Shown here one piece after another: positions 16,287-23,048 of a stretch of 26,605 bases of DNA. Every line of letters starts with the position of its first letter. The stretch's first letter is position 1. The notes below the pieces were generated by a model. The model worked only from the letters and a program-made list of their open reading frames with translations. It was not told where the DNA came from and did no database searches. The DNA is from CSP1-4 sp036559965. GTDB taxonomy: Bacteria; Chloroflexota; Limnocylindria; Limnocylindrales; CSP1-4. Position numbers and translations under genes: made by a program. The stretch is from the NCBI GenBank assembly GCA_036559965.1, contig DATBSD010000135.1:1-26605 (forward strand). Direction: 5' to 3'.

Positions 16287-16712
16287 TCAGCCGTCGGCGA
16301 CGATGAGCAACAGCACGGCGAAGATGAGGGCGGCAAAGGTCAGCAGCAGCAGCCACCAGCCGACCTCCAGGCAGCCCACGGCCTCGCCTCGGCCGGGACC
16401 GCCGGCCAGCCGCTCATCGGTCGTCTCGAGGGCCGTGCTCGCATCGCCGACCGCCACGCCCAGTTGGCCGGTCGCCGCCGACATGCCGCGCGCCTCGTCG
16501 TAGCGCTGGCGGCGGCCCGGATCCGTCAGCCAGTCGCGCGCGATGTTGAGTCGCTTGGTCGCTTCGTCGCCCGTGCCCGTGGCGTCGCCCGCGACGTCGG
16601 GATGCGCGGTGCGGACGGCCTCGCGATACGCGACCCGAACGGCCGCGGCGTCGGCGCCGGGCTCCAGCCCGAGCGTGGCGTAGAGGTCGAAGTCGGGAAG
16701 CTGTTCCGCCAT
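16287..16712 (-). CDS. Membrane-anchored J-domain protein
   Basis: 141 residues. The N-terminal J domain (about 8-72) has the HPD motif at 37-39 (TAHPDVAGD) and the helix IV ending DPGRRQRYDEAR; such domains recruit DnaK-type chaperones and stimulate their ATPase. There is no zinc-finger or DnaJ C-terminal substrate domain, so it is not DnaJ itself. A single hydrophobic helix near the C-terminus (WWLLLLTFAALIFAVLLLIV) anchors it in the membrane. The J domain would face the cytoplasm. Its 3' end converges on the second RDD gene with a 24-base gap, and it diverges from the antiporter gene. Confidence 0.88.
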   Translation of the reverse strand: MAEQLPDFDLYATLGLEPGADAAAVRVAYREAVRTAHPDVAGDATGTGDEATKRLNIARDWLTDPGRRQRYDEARGMSAATGQLGVAVGDASTALETTDERLAGGPGRGEAVGCLEVGWWLLLLTFAALIFAVLLLIVADG

Positions 16713-16719
16713 CCGAGCG

Positions 16720-16725
16720 AGGATA
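16720..16725 (-). promoter_or_regulatory. -10 box of the J-domain gene (TATCCT)
   Basis: On the minus strand TATCCT is followed by 7 bases and then the ATG, with no Shine-Dalgarno. This is the geometry of a leaderless mRNA. The identical hexamer at the same 7-base spacing precedes the tRNA-Ser gene. Confidence 0.6.
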
Positions 16726-16752
16726 GCCGTCCGCGCGGGCCGGCCCGCCCGC

Positions 16753-16758
16753 TACCAT
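16753..16758 (+). promoter_or_regulatory. -10 box of the antiporter gene (TACCAT)
   Basis: TACCAT lies 7 bases before ATG 16766 with no Shine-Dalgarno. This supports ATG 16766 over GTG 16760, which would fall before the predicted transcription start. Confidence 0.55.
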
Positions 16759-16765
16759 CGTGGTC

Positions 16766-17923
16766 ATGGAGTCGACGGCGCCCGCCATCCTCGAGATCGG
16801 CATCGTCCTCTTGGCCGCCGTCGCCGCCGGCTTCCTTGCGCGCCGGGTCGGCCTGCCGGCCGTCGTCGGCTACCTCGTCGTCGGTCTCCTGGTCTCGCCG
16901 TTCACGCCGGGCTACGTGGCTGACCCCGAGCAGCTCCACCTGCTGGCCGACGTCGGCGTCGTCCTGCTGCTGTTCGAGGTCGGCATCGAGGTCGACCTGC
17001 GAGCCCTGCGGCGCGAGCAGGTCGGGCTGTTCTGGGTGGCGCCCGTGCAGATGCTCATCACCACGCTCATCAGCGGCGTGGTCTTCGTCATCCTCGGCTT
17101 CGAGCCCATCCCGGCCGCCATCCTCGGGCTGTGCGTGGCCTTCAGCTCGTCGGTCGTCGTCGTCAACATCACCCGCAGCCGGCGCCGGACGACGGATCAG
17201 CCGACGGAGCGCGCGATGCTGGGCTGGGCGGTCCTGCAGGACGTGACCGGGGTGCTCGCGGCGGGCATCCTGCTGGCCGCCCTGGCGCTCGGCGGCCGCC
17301 CGATGGGCGACGCGTTCCTGGGCCTGCTCGCCTTCGCATTGCTCGCACTCGCGACGGCCAACCTCCTGCCACGGGTCCTGCAGGCGCTGCACGGCGAGCA
17401 CGACCTGTTCCTCATCACCTCGGTCGCCAGTGGCCTGGCGCTCGCCGGCATCGGCGCCGTGGCCTTCGGCGTGCCGCTCGCACTGGCGGCCTTCGTCGGT
17501 GGCCTGGCCATCACCGAGAGCCCGACCGCGGCAGAGGCGCGCCGTCGGCTGCTGCCCTTCCGCGACCTGTTCGCCGTCCTCTTCTTCGTGGCCATCGGCA
17601 CGCTCGTCGATCCGGGCGATCTGCTCGTCGGGCTGCCGATGCTCGCCGTCCTGCTCGTGCTCATCGTGCTGGCCAAGAGCGTCGTGGCCTACGTGCTGGC
17701 GCGGGTCGCTCGCCTGCCTGCTCGGCCGCTGCAGCTCGCCGTCGGGCTCGGCCAGATGGGCGAGTTCGGGTTCGTGCTGGCGACGACGCTCGTCGGCGCG
17801 GGCGCCATCACCGGCTCGACCTATGTGGCCGTATTGGCGGCTGTCGTCGTGAGCATCGCCGCATCGGCCATCCTCGTCCGTCCGCTTCGAGGCCCTTCGG
17901 GAGCGACGGTCCAGGCGCGTTGA
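16766..17923 (+). CDS. CPA2-family cation/proton antiporter (KefB-like membrane domain)
   Basis: Monovalent cation:proton antiporter-2 family membrane protein of 385 residues with about 12 helices. Family features include RRVGLPAVVGYLVVGLLVSPF near the N-terminus, LLLFEVGIEVDLRAL and LGWAVLQDVTG. It ends after the transport domain and lacks the RCK/TrkA-N nucleotide-binding module of KefB/KefC, so ligand gating would have to come from another protein or be absent. The likely substrate is K+ or Na+; the sequence does not decide. The start at 16766 is set by the adjacent TACCAT box. The gene ends 39 bases before a tRNA gene. Confidence 0.88.
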   Translation: MESTAPAILEIGIVLLAAVAAGFLARRVGLPAVVGYLVVGLLVSPFTPGYVADPEQLHLLADVGVVLLLFEVGIEVDLRALRREQVGLFWVAPVQMLITTLISGVVFVILGFEPIPAAILGLCVAFSSSVVVVNITRSRRRTTDQPTERAMLGWAVLQDVTGVLAAGILLAALALGGRPMGDAFLGLLAFALLALATANLLPRVLQALHGEHDLFLITSVASGLALAGIGAVAFGVPLALAAFVGGLAITESPTAAEARRRLLPFRDLFAVLFFVAIGTLVDPGDLLVGLPMLAVLLVLIVLAKSVVAYVLARVARLPARPLQLAVGLGQMGEFGFVLATTLVGAGAITGSTYVAVLAAVVVSIAASAILVRPLRGPSGATVQAR

Positions 17924-17949
17924 CGTCAGGCGGCCGGCGCCTCGAGCGG

Positions 17950-17955
17950 TATCCT
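17950..17955 (+). promoter_or_regulatory. -10 box of tRNA-Ser (TATCCT)
   Basis: TATCCT ends 7 bases before the mature tRNA 5' end. A TTGACG at 17920-17925 is 24 bases upstream, too far for a normal -35. Confidence 0.55.
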
Positions 17956-17962
17956 GCGCCGC

Positions 17963-18048
17963 GGAGAGGTGGCCGAGTGGTTGAAGGCAGCGGTCTTGAA
18001 AACCGCCGGACGAAAGTCTCGTGGGTTCGAATCCCACCCTCTCCGCCA
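17963..18048 (+). tRNA. tRNA-Ser (anticodon TGA)
   Basis: Class II tRNA with CCA encoded. The 7-bp acceptor stem is GGAGAGG paired with CCTCTCC, with G as discriminator. The D arm starts TGGCCGAGTGG. The anticodon stem is GCGGT/ACCGC around the loop CTTGAAA, giving anticodon TGA (serine, codons UCA and related). The variable arm is long, as expected for tRNA-Ser, and the T arm is GTGGGTTCGAATCCCAC. It is placed 8 bases before the AroM gene. Confidence 0.97.
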
Positions 18049-18056
18049 CCTCCGGT

Positions 18057-18707
18057 ATGACGCGCCGGGTCGCCGCGGTGACCATCGGCCAGGCCCCGCG
18101 TCCCGATCTCAGCGAGGCATCGCGGGCGCTGCTGCCGAGCGGGATCGAGATCGTCGAGGTCGGTGCGCTCGACGAGATCGACGCCGATCCACTGCCGCCG
18201 CCACGCCCGGGCGGCTATCCGCTCACGACCCGCCTGCGCGACGGCACGCCCGTGACCGTCGACGAGGCCGTCCTCGAACCGCTCGTCCAGGCGGCCGTCG
18301 GACGTGTCGAGGTCGACGGCGTCGAGGCGATCCTGCTGCTCTGCGCGGGTGGTTTCGACGGGCTCATCTCGGCCGTCCCGATCGTCCGACCGTTCGACGC
18401 CGCCGTCGAGGCGCTGCGCGCCGTGCCCGCCCGACGCATCGCCGTCGTCGTGCCCGTCGAGGCCCAGGTCAGCCCGTCGATGGCGAAGTGGCGCGCCGTC
18501 GACTTCGAGGTCGGGGTCGTCGCGGGCGCCCTGGAAGGCGTCGATCCCGACCGCCTCGGGGCCGTCGACGCCATCGTCCTCGACTACGTCGGCCATCCAG
18601 CCAGCGACGTGGCCGCGCTCCGGGCGCGAACCACGACACCGATCGTCGATCTCGGCGAGGCCGGCGCTGTCGCCATGGCCGCCCTGGCCGCCGCCCGCTT
18701 CGGCTAG
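18057..18707 (+). CDS. AroM-family protein
   Basis: 216 residues starting MTRRVAAVTIGQAPRPDL, the typical AroM N-terminus. AroM proteins belong near the Asp/Glu/hydantoin racemase fold but their reaction is not established. One candidate catalytic cysteine is visible, C96 in LLLCAGGFDG; I see no second cysteine in the racemase position. The ATG lies 8 bases after the tRNA-Ser CCA end with no Shine-Dalgarno and no TANNNT box, so it is probably expressed from the tRNA transcript. It is followed by a lyase-like gene and an amidohydrolase on the same strand, which suggests one catabolic module. Confidence 0.82.
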   Translation: MTRRVAAVTIGQAPRPDLSEASRALLPSGIEIVEVGALDEIDADPLPPPRPGGYPLTTRLRDGTPVTVDEAVLEPLVQAAVGRVEVDGVEAILLLCAGGFDGLISAVPIVRPFDAAVEALRAVPARRIAVVVPVEAQVSPSMAKWRAVDFEVGVVAGALEGVDPDRLGAVDAIVLDYVGHPASDVAALRARTTTPIVDLGEAGAVAMAALAAARFG

Positions 18708-18710
18708 CCT
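18705..18710 (+). promoter_or_regulatory. Possible -10 box of the DHDPS-like gene (TAGCCT)
   Basis: TAGCCT lies 7 bases before ATG 18718. Its TAG is the AroM stop codon, so this could be chance. There is no Shine-Dalgarno here either. Confidence 0.35.
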
Positions 18711-18717
18711 TCGGGCG

Positions 18718-19629
18718 ATGGACGGCATCGAACGCCTGCGTGGCGTCTGGAACATCGTGCCCACGCCGTTCGCCGACGACGGCAGCCTCGACGTGCCGAG
18801 TGTCACGACGCTCGTCGACTTCGTGGTCACGACCGGCGTCGACGGCATGACCATCCTGGGCGTCATGGGCGAGGCGAGCAGGCTGGCCGACGCCGAGCGG
18901 ACGCGCGTCATCGTTGCCGCCATCGAGGCGGCGGCCGGCCGGCTGCCGTTGTGCGTCGGCGTCAGCCACGCCGCCACCGACCAGGCGGTCGCCTTCGCGC
19001 GCGAGGCCGAGGCGCGCGGCGCCCACTCGGTCATGCTCGCACCGCCCGCCCTGCCGCGGCCCAACGATGCCGCGCTGCGACGCCACTACCTCGCGGTCGC
19101 CGATGCCATCGCCCTGCCCATCGTCGTCCAGGACCACCCGGCCAGCTCGGGCGTCTGGATGACCAGCGAGTTCCTGGCCGCGCTGGCGGCCGAGTCGACT
19201 GCCTGCCGCGTGGTCAAGCTCGAGGAAGAGCCGTCACCGCCCAAGGTCCGCCGCCTGCGGGCCGCGAACCAGGACATCGTCGTGCTCGGAGGCCTGGGCG
19301 GGATGATGCTGCTCGAGGAGCTGCGCGCGGGCGCTGCCGGCACCATGACCGGCTTCGGCTACCCCGAGATCCTGGTCGACATCGTCCGTCGCTGGTTCGC
19401 CGGCGACACGGACGGTGCGCGTGAGGGCTTCCACCGCGCCACGCCGCTCATCCGGTTCGAGAACCAGCCAGGCCTCAACCTGGCCATCCGCAAGGAGGTC
19501 TACCGGCGCCGCGGCGCCATCGCGTCGGCCCGGGTTCGGGCGCCCGGCGCCACTCTCGACGCGGGCACGCTGGCCGACCTCGACGACCTGCTCATCGACG
19601 TGCCGCTGCCGGCCGCCCCCAGGGCCTAG
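18718..19629 (+). CDS. DHDPS/N-acetylneuraminate lyase superfamily protein with altered active site
   Basis: 303-residue TIM-barrel protein of the dihydrodipicolinate synthase superfamily (starts MDGIERLRGVWNIVPTPF). The Schiff-base lysine is present: K167 in CRVVKLEEE. Other DapA catalytic residues are not: the GTTGE loop is GVMGE (V49, M50), and the segment normally holding the catalytic tyrosine (YN-x-P) reads Q138-D-H-P141. The region for the partner tyrosine (PYYxxP) is PPALPRP. It is therefore unlikely to be DapA itself; an aldolase or dehydratase on another keto acid is more plausible. It sits between AroM and an amidohydrolase, with 8 bases to the next ATG. Confidence 0.85.
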   Translation: MDGIERLRGVWNIVPTPFADDGSLDVPSVTTLVDFVVTTGVDGMTILGVMGEASRLADAERTRVIVAAIEAAAGRLPLCVGVSHAATDQAVAFAREAEARGAHSVMLAPPALPRPNDAALRRHYLAVADAIALPIVVQDHPASSGVWMTSEFLAALAAESTACRVVKLEEEPSPPKVRRLRAANQDIVVLGGLGGMMLLEELRAGAAGTMTGFGYPEILVDIVRRWFAGDTDGAREGFHRATPLIRFENQPGLNLAIRKEVYRRRGAIASARVRAPGATLDAGTLADLDDLLIDVPLPAAPRA

Positions 19630-19637
19630 CCCGCCCG

Positions 19638-21014
19638 ATGGAGGTCGAGCTCGTCGTCACCGGCGGCACGGTCGTCCTGCCCGGCGGCCGCCGGCGCGTC
19701 GGTCTGGCCATCGACGGCGGCCGGATCGTGGCCATCGAGGACGACGACGCATTGCCTGCGTCGGGAGCCCGCATCGACGCGACGGGCCTCCATGTCCTGC
19801 CCGGCCTCATCGACACCCACACGCACGCCCGCGACCCGAGCGTCGACGCGCGGGAGGACTTCGCGACGGCGACCGCGGCCGCAGCCGCCGGCGGCATCAC
19901 GACCATCCTCGAGATGCCCATCTCGTCACCGTCGGTCTCGTCGGCCGAGGTCTTCCATCGGCGGCGCGACGCCATCGAGCCCAAGGCGCACGTCGACTTC
20001 GGCCTCTACGGCGGGGCGGCGGGCGACAACCTCGACGACATCGCCGGCCTGGCCGACGCCGGTGTGGTCGGCTTCAAGACCTTCAGGACGCCCGTGCCGC
20101 CCGGACGCGAGGCGGAGTTCGTGGGCCTCTGTGCGCCCGACGCGGCCGACTACCTGGCCGCCCTCCAGCGCGTCGCCGCGACCGGGCTGGTGGCCGCCGT
20201 GCACGCGGAGGACGCGCAGCTCCTGGCGAGGAACGAGGCCAGGCTTCGCGCGGCCGGCGACGACGGCCCGTCGAGCCACGCCCGATGGCGACCCGAGATC
20301 GTCGAGGTCGCGTCGGTCGCCCAGTCCATCGAGCTCGCCAGGTCAGCCGGCGCGCGGCTGCAGATCGCCCACTGCTCGACGCCGGCCGACGTCCACCTGG
20401 CGATGATCGCTCGGGCGCACGCGACGGTGACGGTCGAGACCTGTCCCCACTACCTCTATCTGACCGAGGCCGACCTCGAGCGCCACGGACCGTACGCCAA
20501 GATCAACCCGGCCCTGCGATCGGAGATCACGGTCGACTCGCTCTGGTCCTACCTCGCCGACGGTGGCATCGACGTCGTCGGCTCCGACCACTCGCCGTTC
20601 CTGGTCGAGGAGAAGGAGCCCTTCTGGGCAGACATGTGGGGCGCCAAGCCCGGGGCGCCGGGCCTCGAGGCTCTGGTGCCGCTGATGCTCACCGGCGTGG
20701 CGGATGAGCGGCTGACGCTCGAGCGCATGGTCGAGGTCACGAGCAGCAACGCGGCTGCCATCTTCGGACTGCGCGACAAGGGCGCCATCCGCGTCGGTGC
20801 CGATGCGGACCTGGTGGTCGTCGACACGGAGCACGTCGGCGTCATCGACACCTCCACCTGGCTGACGCGCTCAAAGGGGACGGGACGGCTGTGGGACGGC
20901 CGGCCGGTGCGTGGTCGCGTGGCCGTCACGGTCGTTCGCGGCCGGATCGTCTACCGCGACGGCGTCATCGTCGGCAAGCCCGGCTGGGGCCGCCTCGTTC
21001 GCCCGAACGCCTGA
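19638..21014 (+). CDS. Hydantoinase/allantoinase/dihydroorotase-type cyclic amidohydrolase
   Basis: 458 residues, a metal-dependent cyclic amide hydrolase. All binuclear metal ligands are present: HTH (H61, H63) in GLIDTHTHARDP, a carboxylatable lysine K147 in VGFKTFR, H189 in AVHAED, H245 in IAHCST and D317 in GSDHSPF. It hydrolyses ring amides such as allantoin, hydantoin or dihydropyrimidines. CPHYLYL and YAKINPALRS are closer to allantoinase and hydantoinase than to PyrC. Its neighbours AroM and the lyase-like protein do not include known ureide or pyrimidine pathway genes, so the substrate is open. It ends 26 bases before a convergent minus-strand gene. Confidence 0.9.
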   Translation: MEVELVVTGGTVVLPGGRRRVGLAIDGGRIVAIEDDDALPASGARIDATGLHVLPGLIDTHTHARDPSVDAREDFATATAAAAAGGITTILEMPISSPSVSSAEVFHRRRDAIEPKAHVDFGLYGGAAGDNLDDIAGLADAGVVGFKTFRTPVPPGREAEFVGLCAPDAADYLAALQRVAATGLVAAVHAEDAQLLARNEARLRAAGDDGPSSHARWRPEIVEVASVAQSIELARSAGARLQIAHCSTPADVHLAMIARAHATVTVETCPHYLYLTEADLERHGPYAKINPALRSEITVDSLWSYLADGGIDVVGSDHSPFLVEEKEPFWADMWGAKPGAPGLEALVPLMLTGVADERLTLERMVEVTSSNAAAIFGLRDKGAIRVGADADLVVVDTEHVGVIDTSTWLTRSKGTGRLWDGRPVRGRVAVTVVRGRIVYRDGVIVGKPGWGRLVRPNA

Positions 21015-21040
21015 CGACCACCGAGCACCCGCGGCAACGA

Positions 21041-21409
21041 CTAGCGGCGGGTCGGATCGCCCTTCGACTGGTTGAGCGCGACCGCTTCGCGCACGAAGCC
21101 CGCGATGACCTCGGCGTCGAGCTCGGCCGGGTTCGCGATGCGCAGGTGCCGCATCCGCTCGCCTCCGCCGATCAGCCGGCCGTCGGGATCGGACAGCTCG
21201 ACGCCGCGCCAGAACCCGATGTTGACCGTCGTCGGGAATGCCTTGGCATAGGCGAAGGGGCCGTTGAGCGACCAGACCGGCTGGGCCCACTTGATGGCCG
21301 CCGTCGCGTCCGGTGCTGCCTCGCCGACGATGCCATGCATCGCGGCGACGACATCTGCACGCCAGTCGCCCAGGCCCGCTGCATACGCTTCGACCGTCTT
21401 GTCCGTCAT
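21041..21409 (-). CDS. DUF1801 (YdhG-like) protein
   Basis: 122 residues with the DUF1801 pattern: an N-terminal VEAYAAGLGDWRADVV helix, AIKWAQPVWSLNGPFAYAKAF and VNIGFWRGVEL. The fold is related to YdhG/iron-chaperone-like proteins; the biochemical role is not settled. The ATG has a good GGAGGA ribosome-binding site 6 bases upstream. It is last in a minus-strand group after the GbsR-like regulator and the SDR gene, 23 bases from the SDR stop. Confidence 0.8.
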   Translation of the reverse strand: MTDKTVEAYAAGLGDWRADVVAAMHGIVGEAAPDATAAIKWAQPVWSLNGPFAYAKAFPTTVNIGFWRGVELSDPDGRLIGGGERMRHLRIANPAELDAEVIAGFVREAVALNQSKGDPTRR

Positions 21410-21432
21410 GTTTCGTCCTCCATGCGGAGCGG

Positions 21433-22200
21433 CTAGGGCAGGGACCGGACCATGGCGCCGTCGACGCCCACGACCTGCGCGCTGACGTAGGAGGCGGCGG
21501 GCGAGAGCAGGAAGGCGGCGACGCGGCCGATCTCGGCCGGCTCGCCGTAGCGCCCGAGCGGGATGCGCTCCATGGTCTGCCGCTGGATCTCGGCGACGCT
21601 CGTGCCGTCGCGTTCCGCGCGAGCCGCATCCAGGGTGGCGATGCGATCGGTCGCCACGCGACCCGGCGCGATACCGTTGATGCGCACGGGTGCGATCTCC
21701 GCAGCGAGCGACTTGACGAGGCCGTCGAGGCCCGGTCGAAGCACGTTCGACAGGGTGAGTCCGGGAATCGGCTCGCGGACCGAGCTCGAGAGGATGATCA
21801 GGATCGCGCCGTGATCGCCGGCGCGGATGTGCGGCAGCCCGGCGCGCAGCAGCCGCAGTGCGCTCTGGAGCGTGCCTTCAATAGCTGTCCGCCACTGCGC
21901 CTCGGTGAGGTCCTCGAAACGGCCCATCGGCGGACCGCCGCTGTTGACGACCAGGAGGTCCAGCCCGCCCAACGCCGCCACCGCGCCATCGACCGCCGAG
22001 GCTGGGCCATCCGCCGTCGAGAGATCGGTCGCGAGTGCCACGCCATCGATCTCGCCCGCGAAGGCCGCCAGCTTGTCGGTCGATCGGGCCGCCACCGCCA
22101 CGCGTGCCCCCTCCGCCGCGAGCGCTCGGGCGACGGCCGCCCCGAGCCCGCCGCTGGCGCCGCCGACGAGCGCCCGCGCTCCCTGGAGCCCGAGATCCAT
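21433..22200 (-). CDS. SDR-family oxidoreductase with non-canonical catalytic site
   Basis: 255-residue Rossmann-fold protein of the short-chain dehydrogenase family. The cofactor motif GGASGGLG (13-20) is intact and the NNAG motif is NSGG (86-89). The expected active-site YxxxK reads S151-N-V-L-R155 when aligned through GLVKSLA, so both the catalytic Tyr and Lys are replaced. Ser138-140 is retained. Members with NSGGP and SN-x-x-R form a recognisable divergent SDR clade often annotated as 3-oxoacyl-ACP reductases, but catalysis cannot follow the standard mechanism. Its ATG is 6 bases after the regulator stop, indicating coupling. The substrate is unknown. Confidence 0.88.
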   Translation of the reverse strand: MDLGLQGARALVGGASGGLGAAVARALAAEGARVAVAARSTDKLAAFAGEIDGVALATDLSTADGPASAVDGAVAALGGLDLLVVNSGGPPMGRFEDLTEAQWRTAIEGTLQSALRLLRAGLPHIRAGDHGAILIILSSSVREPIPGLTLSNVLRPGLDGLVKSLAAEIAPVRINGIAPGRVATDRIATLDAARAERDGTSVAEIQRQTMERIPLGRYGEPAEIGRVAAFLLSPAASYVSAQVVGVDGAMVRSLP

Positions 22201-22206
22201 CGGGCG

Positions 22207-22953
22207 CTAGGAGCCGAGGCGGGCGACCGCCCCGGCCGCCTGGAGGACGCGACGCGCCGTCGCCGGCGAGACACGTGAGATCGCGTCGAGGGTCGTCGCG
22301 AGCTCGTCCGCCGGCAGCTCCGCGAGCAGCCGCAGGAGCCGGTCGAGCGACTCATCGGAGAGCCGGGCCAGGACGGCGAAGCCACGAGCGATCTCCGCCG
22401 ACTCGGCCCGCGCCACGACGCCCACTGCTCGGTCGAAGAGGCGGACGAAGCCGTGCAGCTCCGTGAGCCAGTCACGCAGCGCGACGACCTCTCGGTCGTC
22501 GGGCGTCTCCCTGGCGACCGCGTCGGCTCGTGCCGTGGCCGCTTCGATGAGCGGCAGGACGGGGTCCGTCTCACGCTGCTTGCGTTGCTCGGCGATGCGC
22601 TGGAACCAGACCCAGTGATCGCCGACCTTGACGTAGGCGATCGCGCTCGGGCCGCGGCGGCCGACACGGACCGGGTCGGGGACGCGCTCGATGAGCCCCC
22701 ACGACTCGCACTCGGCGAGCGCCATGCTGGCCGCGCGATGCGACAGGCCGAGCGCCTCGCGGACCTCCCGTTCCGTCAGCGGGCCGGGGTGGGTCAGGAT
22801 GTAGCCGTGCACCCGGGCGACCGACGGCGGCACGCCCCACGCGGCACCCATCTCGCCCCAGGCATCGGCGAAGTCGAGGCGGATCGACTCTGCTGTCTTG
22901 GAGGGGGCGGCCGGTGGCAAGGCGACCGGCCGTGGCGCGGCAGCAGCGGACAT
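22207..22953 (-). CDS. GbsR/MarR-like transcriptional regulator
   Basis: 248 residues. A winged helix-turn-helix (about 25-105) contains WGVPPSVARVHGYILTHPGPLTE and LGLSHRAASMALAECESWGLIERV, the pattern of GbsR-type regulators. The C-terminal half is helical, Ala/Leu-rich, and may serve in dimerisation or ligand sensing. The start at 22953 is set by a TACAGT box 6 bases upstream and by the end of the low-complexity N-terminus. Longer in-frame extensions exist but cross the divergent promoter region. It likely controls its own operon with the SDR and DUF1801 genes, and perhaps the divergent GNAT gene; this is inference. Confidence 0.82.
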   Translation of the reverse strand: MSAAAAPRPVALPPAAPSKTAESIRLDFADAWGEMGAAWGVPPSVARVHGYILTHPGPLTEREVREALGLSHRAASMALAECESWGLIERVPDPVRVGRRGPSAIAYVKVGDHWVWFQRIAEQRKQRETDPVLPLIEAATARADAVARETPDDREVVALRDWLTELHGFVRLFDRAVGVVARAESAEIARGFAVLARLSDESLDRLLRLLAELPADELATTLDAISRVSPATARRVLQAAGAVARLGS

Positions 22954-22959
22954 GGAGCG

Positions 22960-22965
22960 ACTGTA
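22960..22965 (-). promoter_or_regulatory. -10 box of the GbsR-like gene (TACAGT)
   Basis: On the minus strand TACAGT is followed by 6 bases and then ATG, with no Shine-Dalgarno. This is leaderless geometry. Confidence 0.55.
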
Positions 22966-23033
22966 GCAGGCGGTCGCTTGGTTCGGTCGGGCCAGGTAGC
23001 ACGTTTTGTCGGGTCCGATGCCGGGGCTCGTTG

Positions 23034-23039
23034 TACCCT
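23034..23039 (+). promoter_or_regulatory. -10 box of the GNAT gene (TACCCT)
   Basis: TACCCT lies 9 bases before ATG 23049. No Shine-Dalgarno is present. A TTGTCG further upstream is about 22 bases away, too far for a standard -35. Confidence 0.5.
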
Positions 23040-23048
23040 CTGCCGCCC

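Noticed and set aside
17920..17925. TTGACG as the -35 of tRNA-Ser
   Set aside because: It is 24 bases from the TATCCT box, well outside the usual 16-18.
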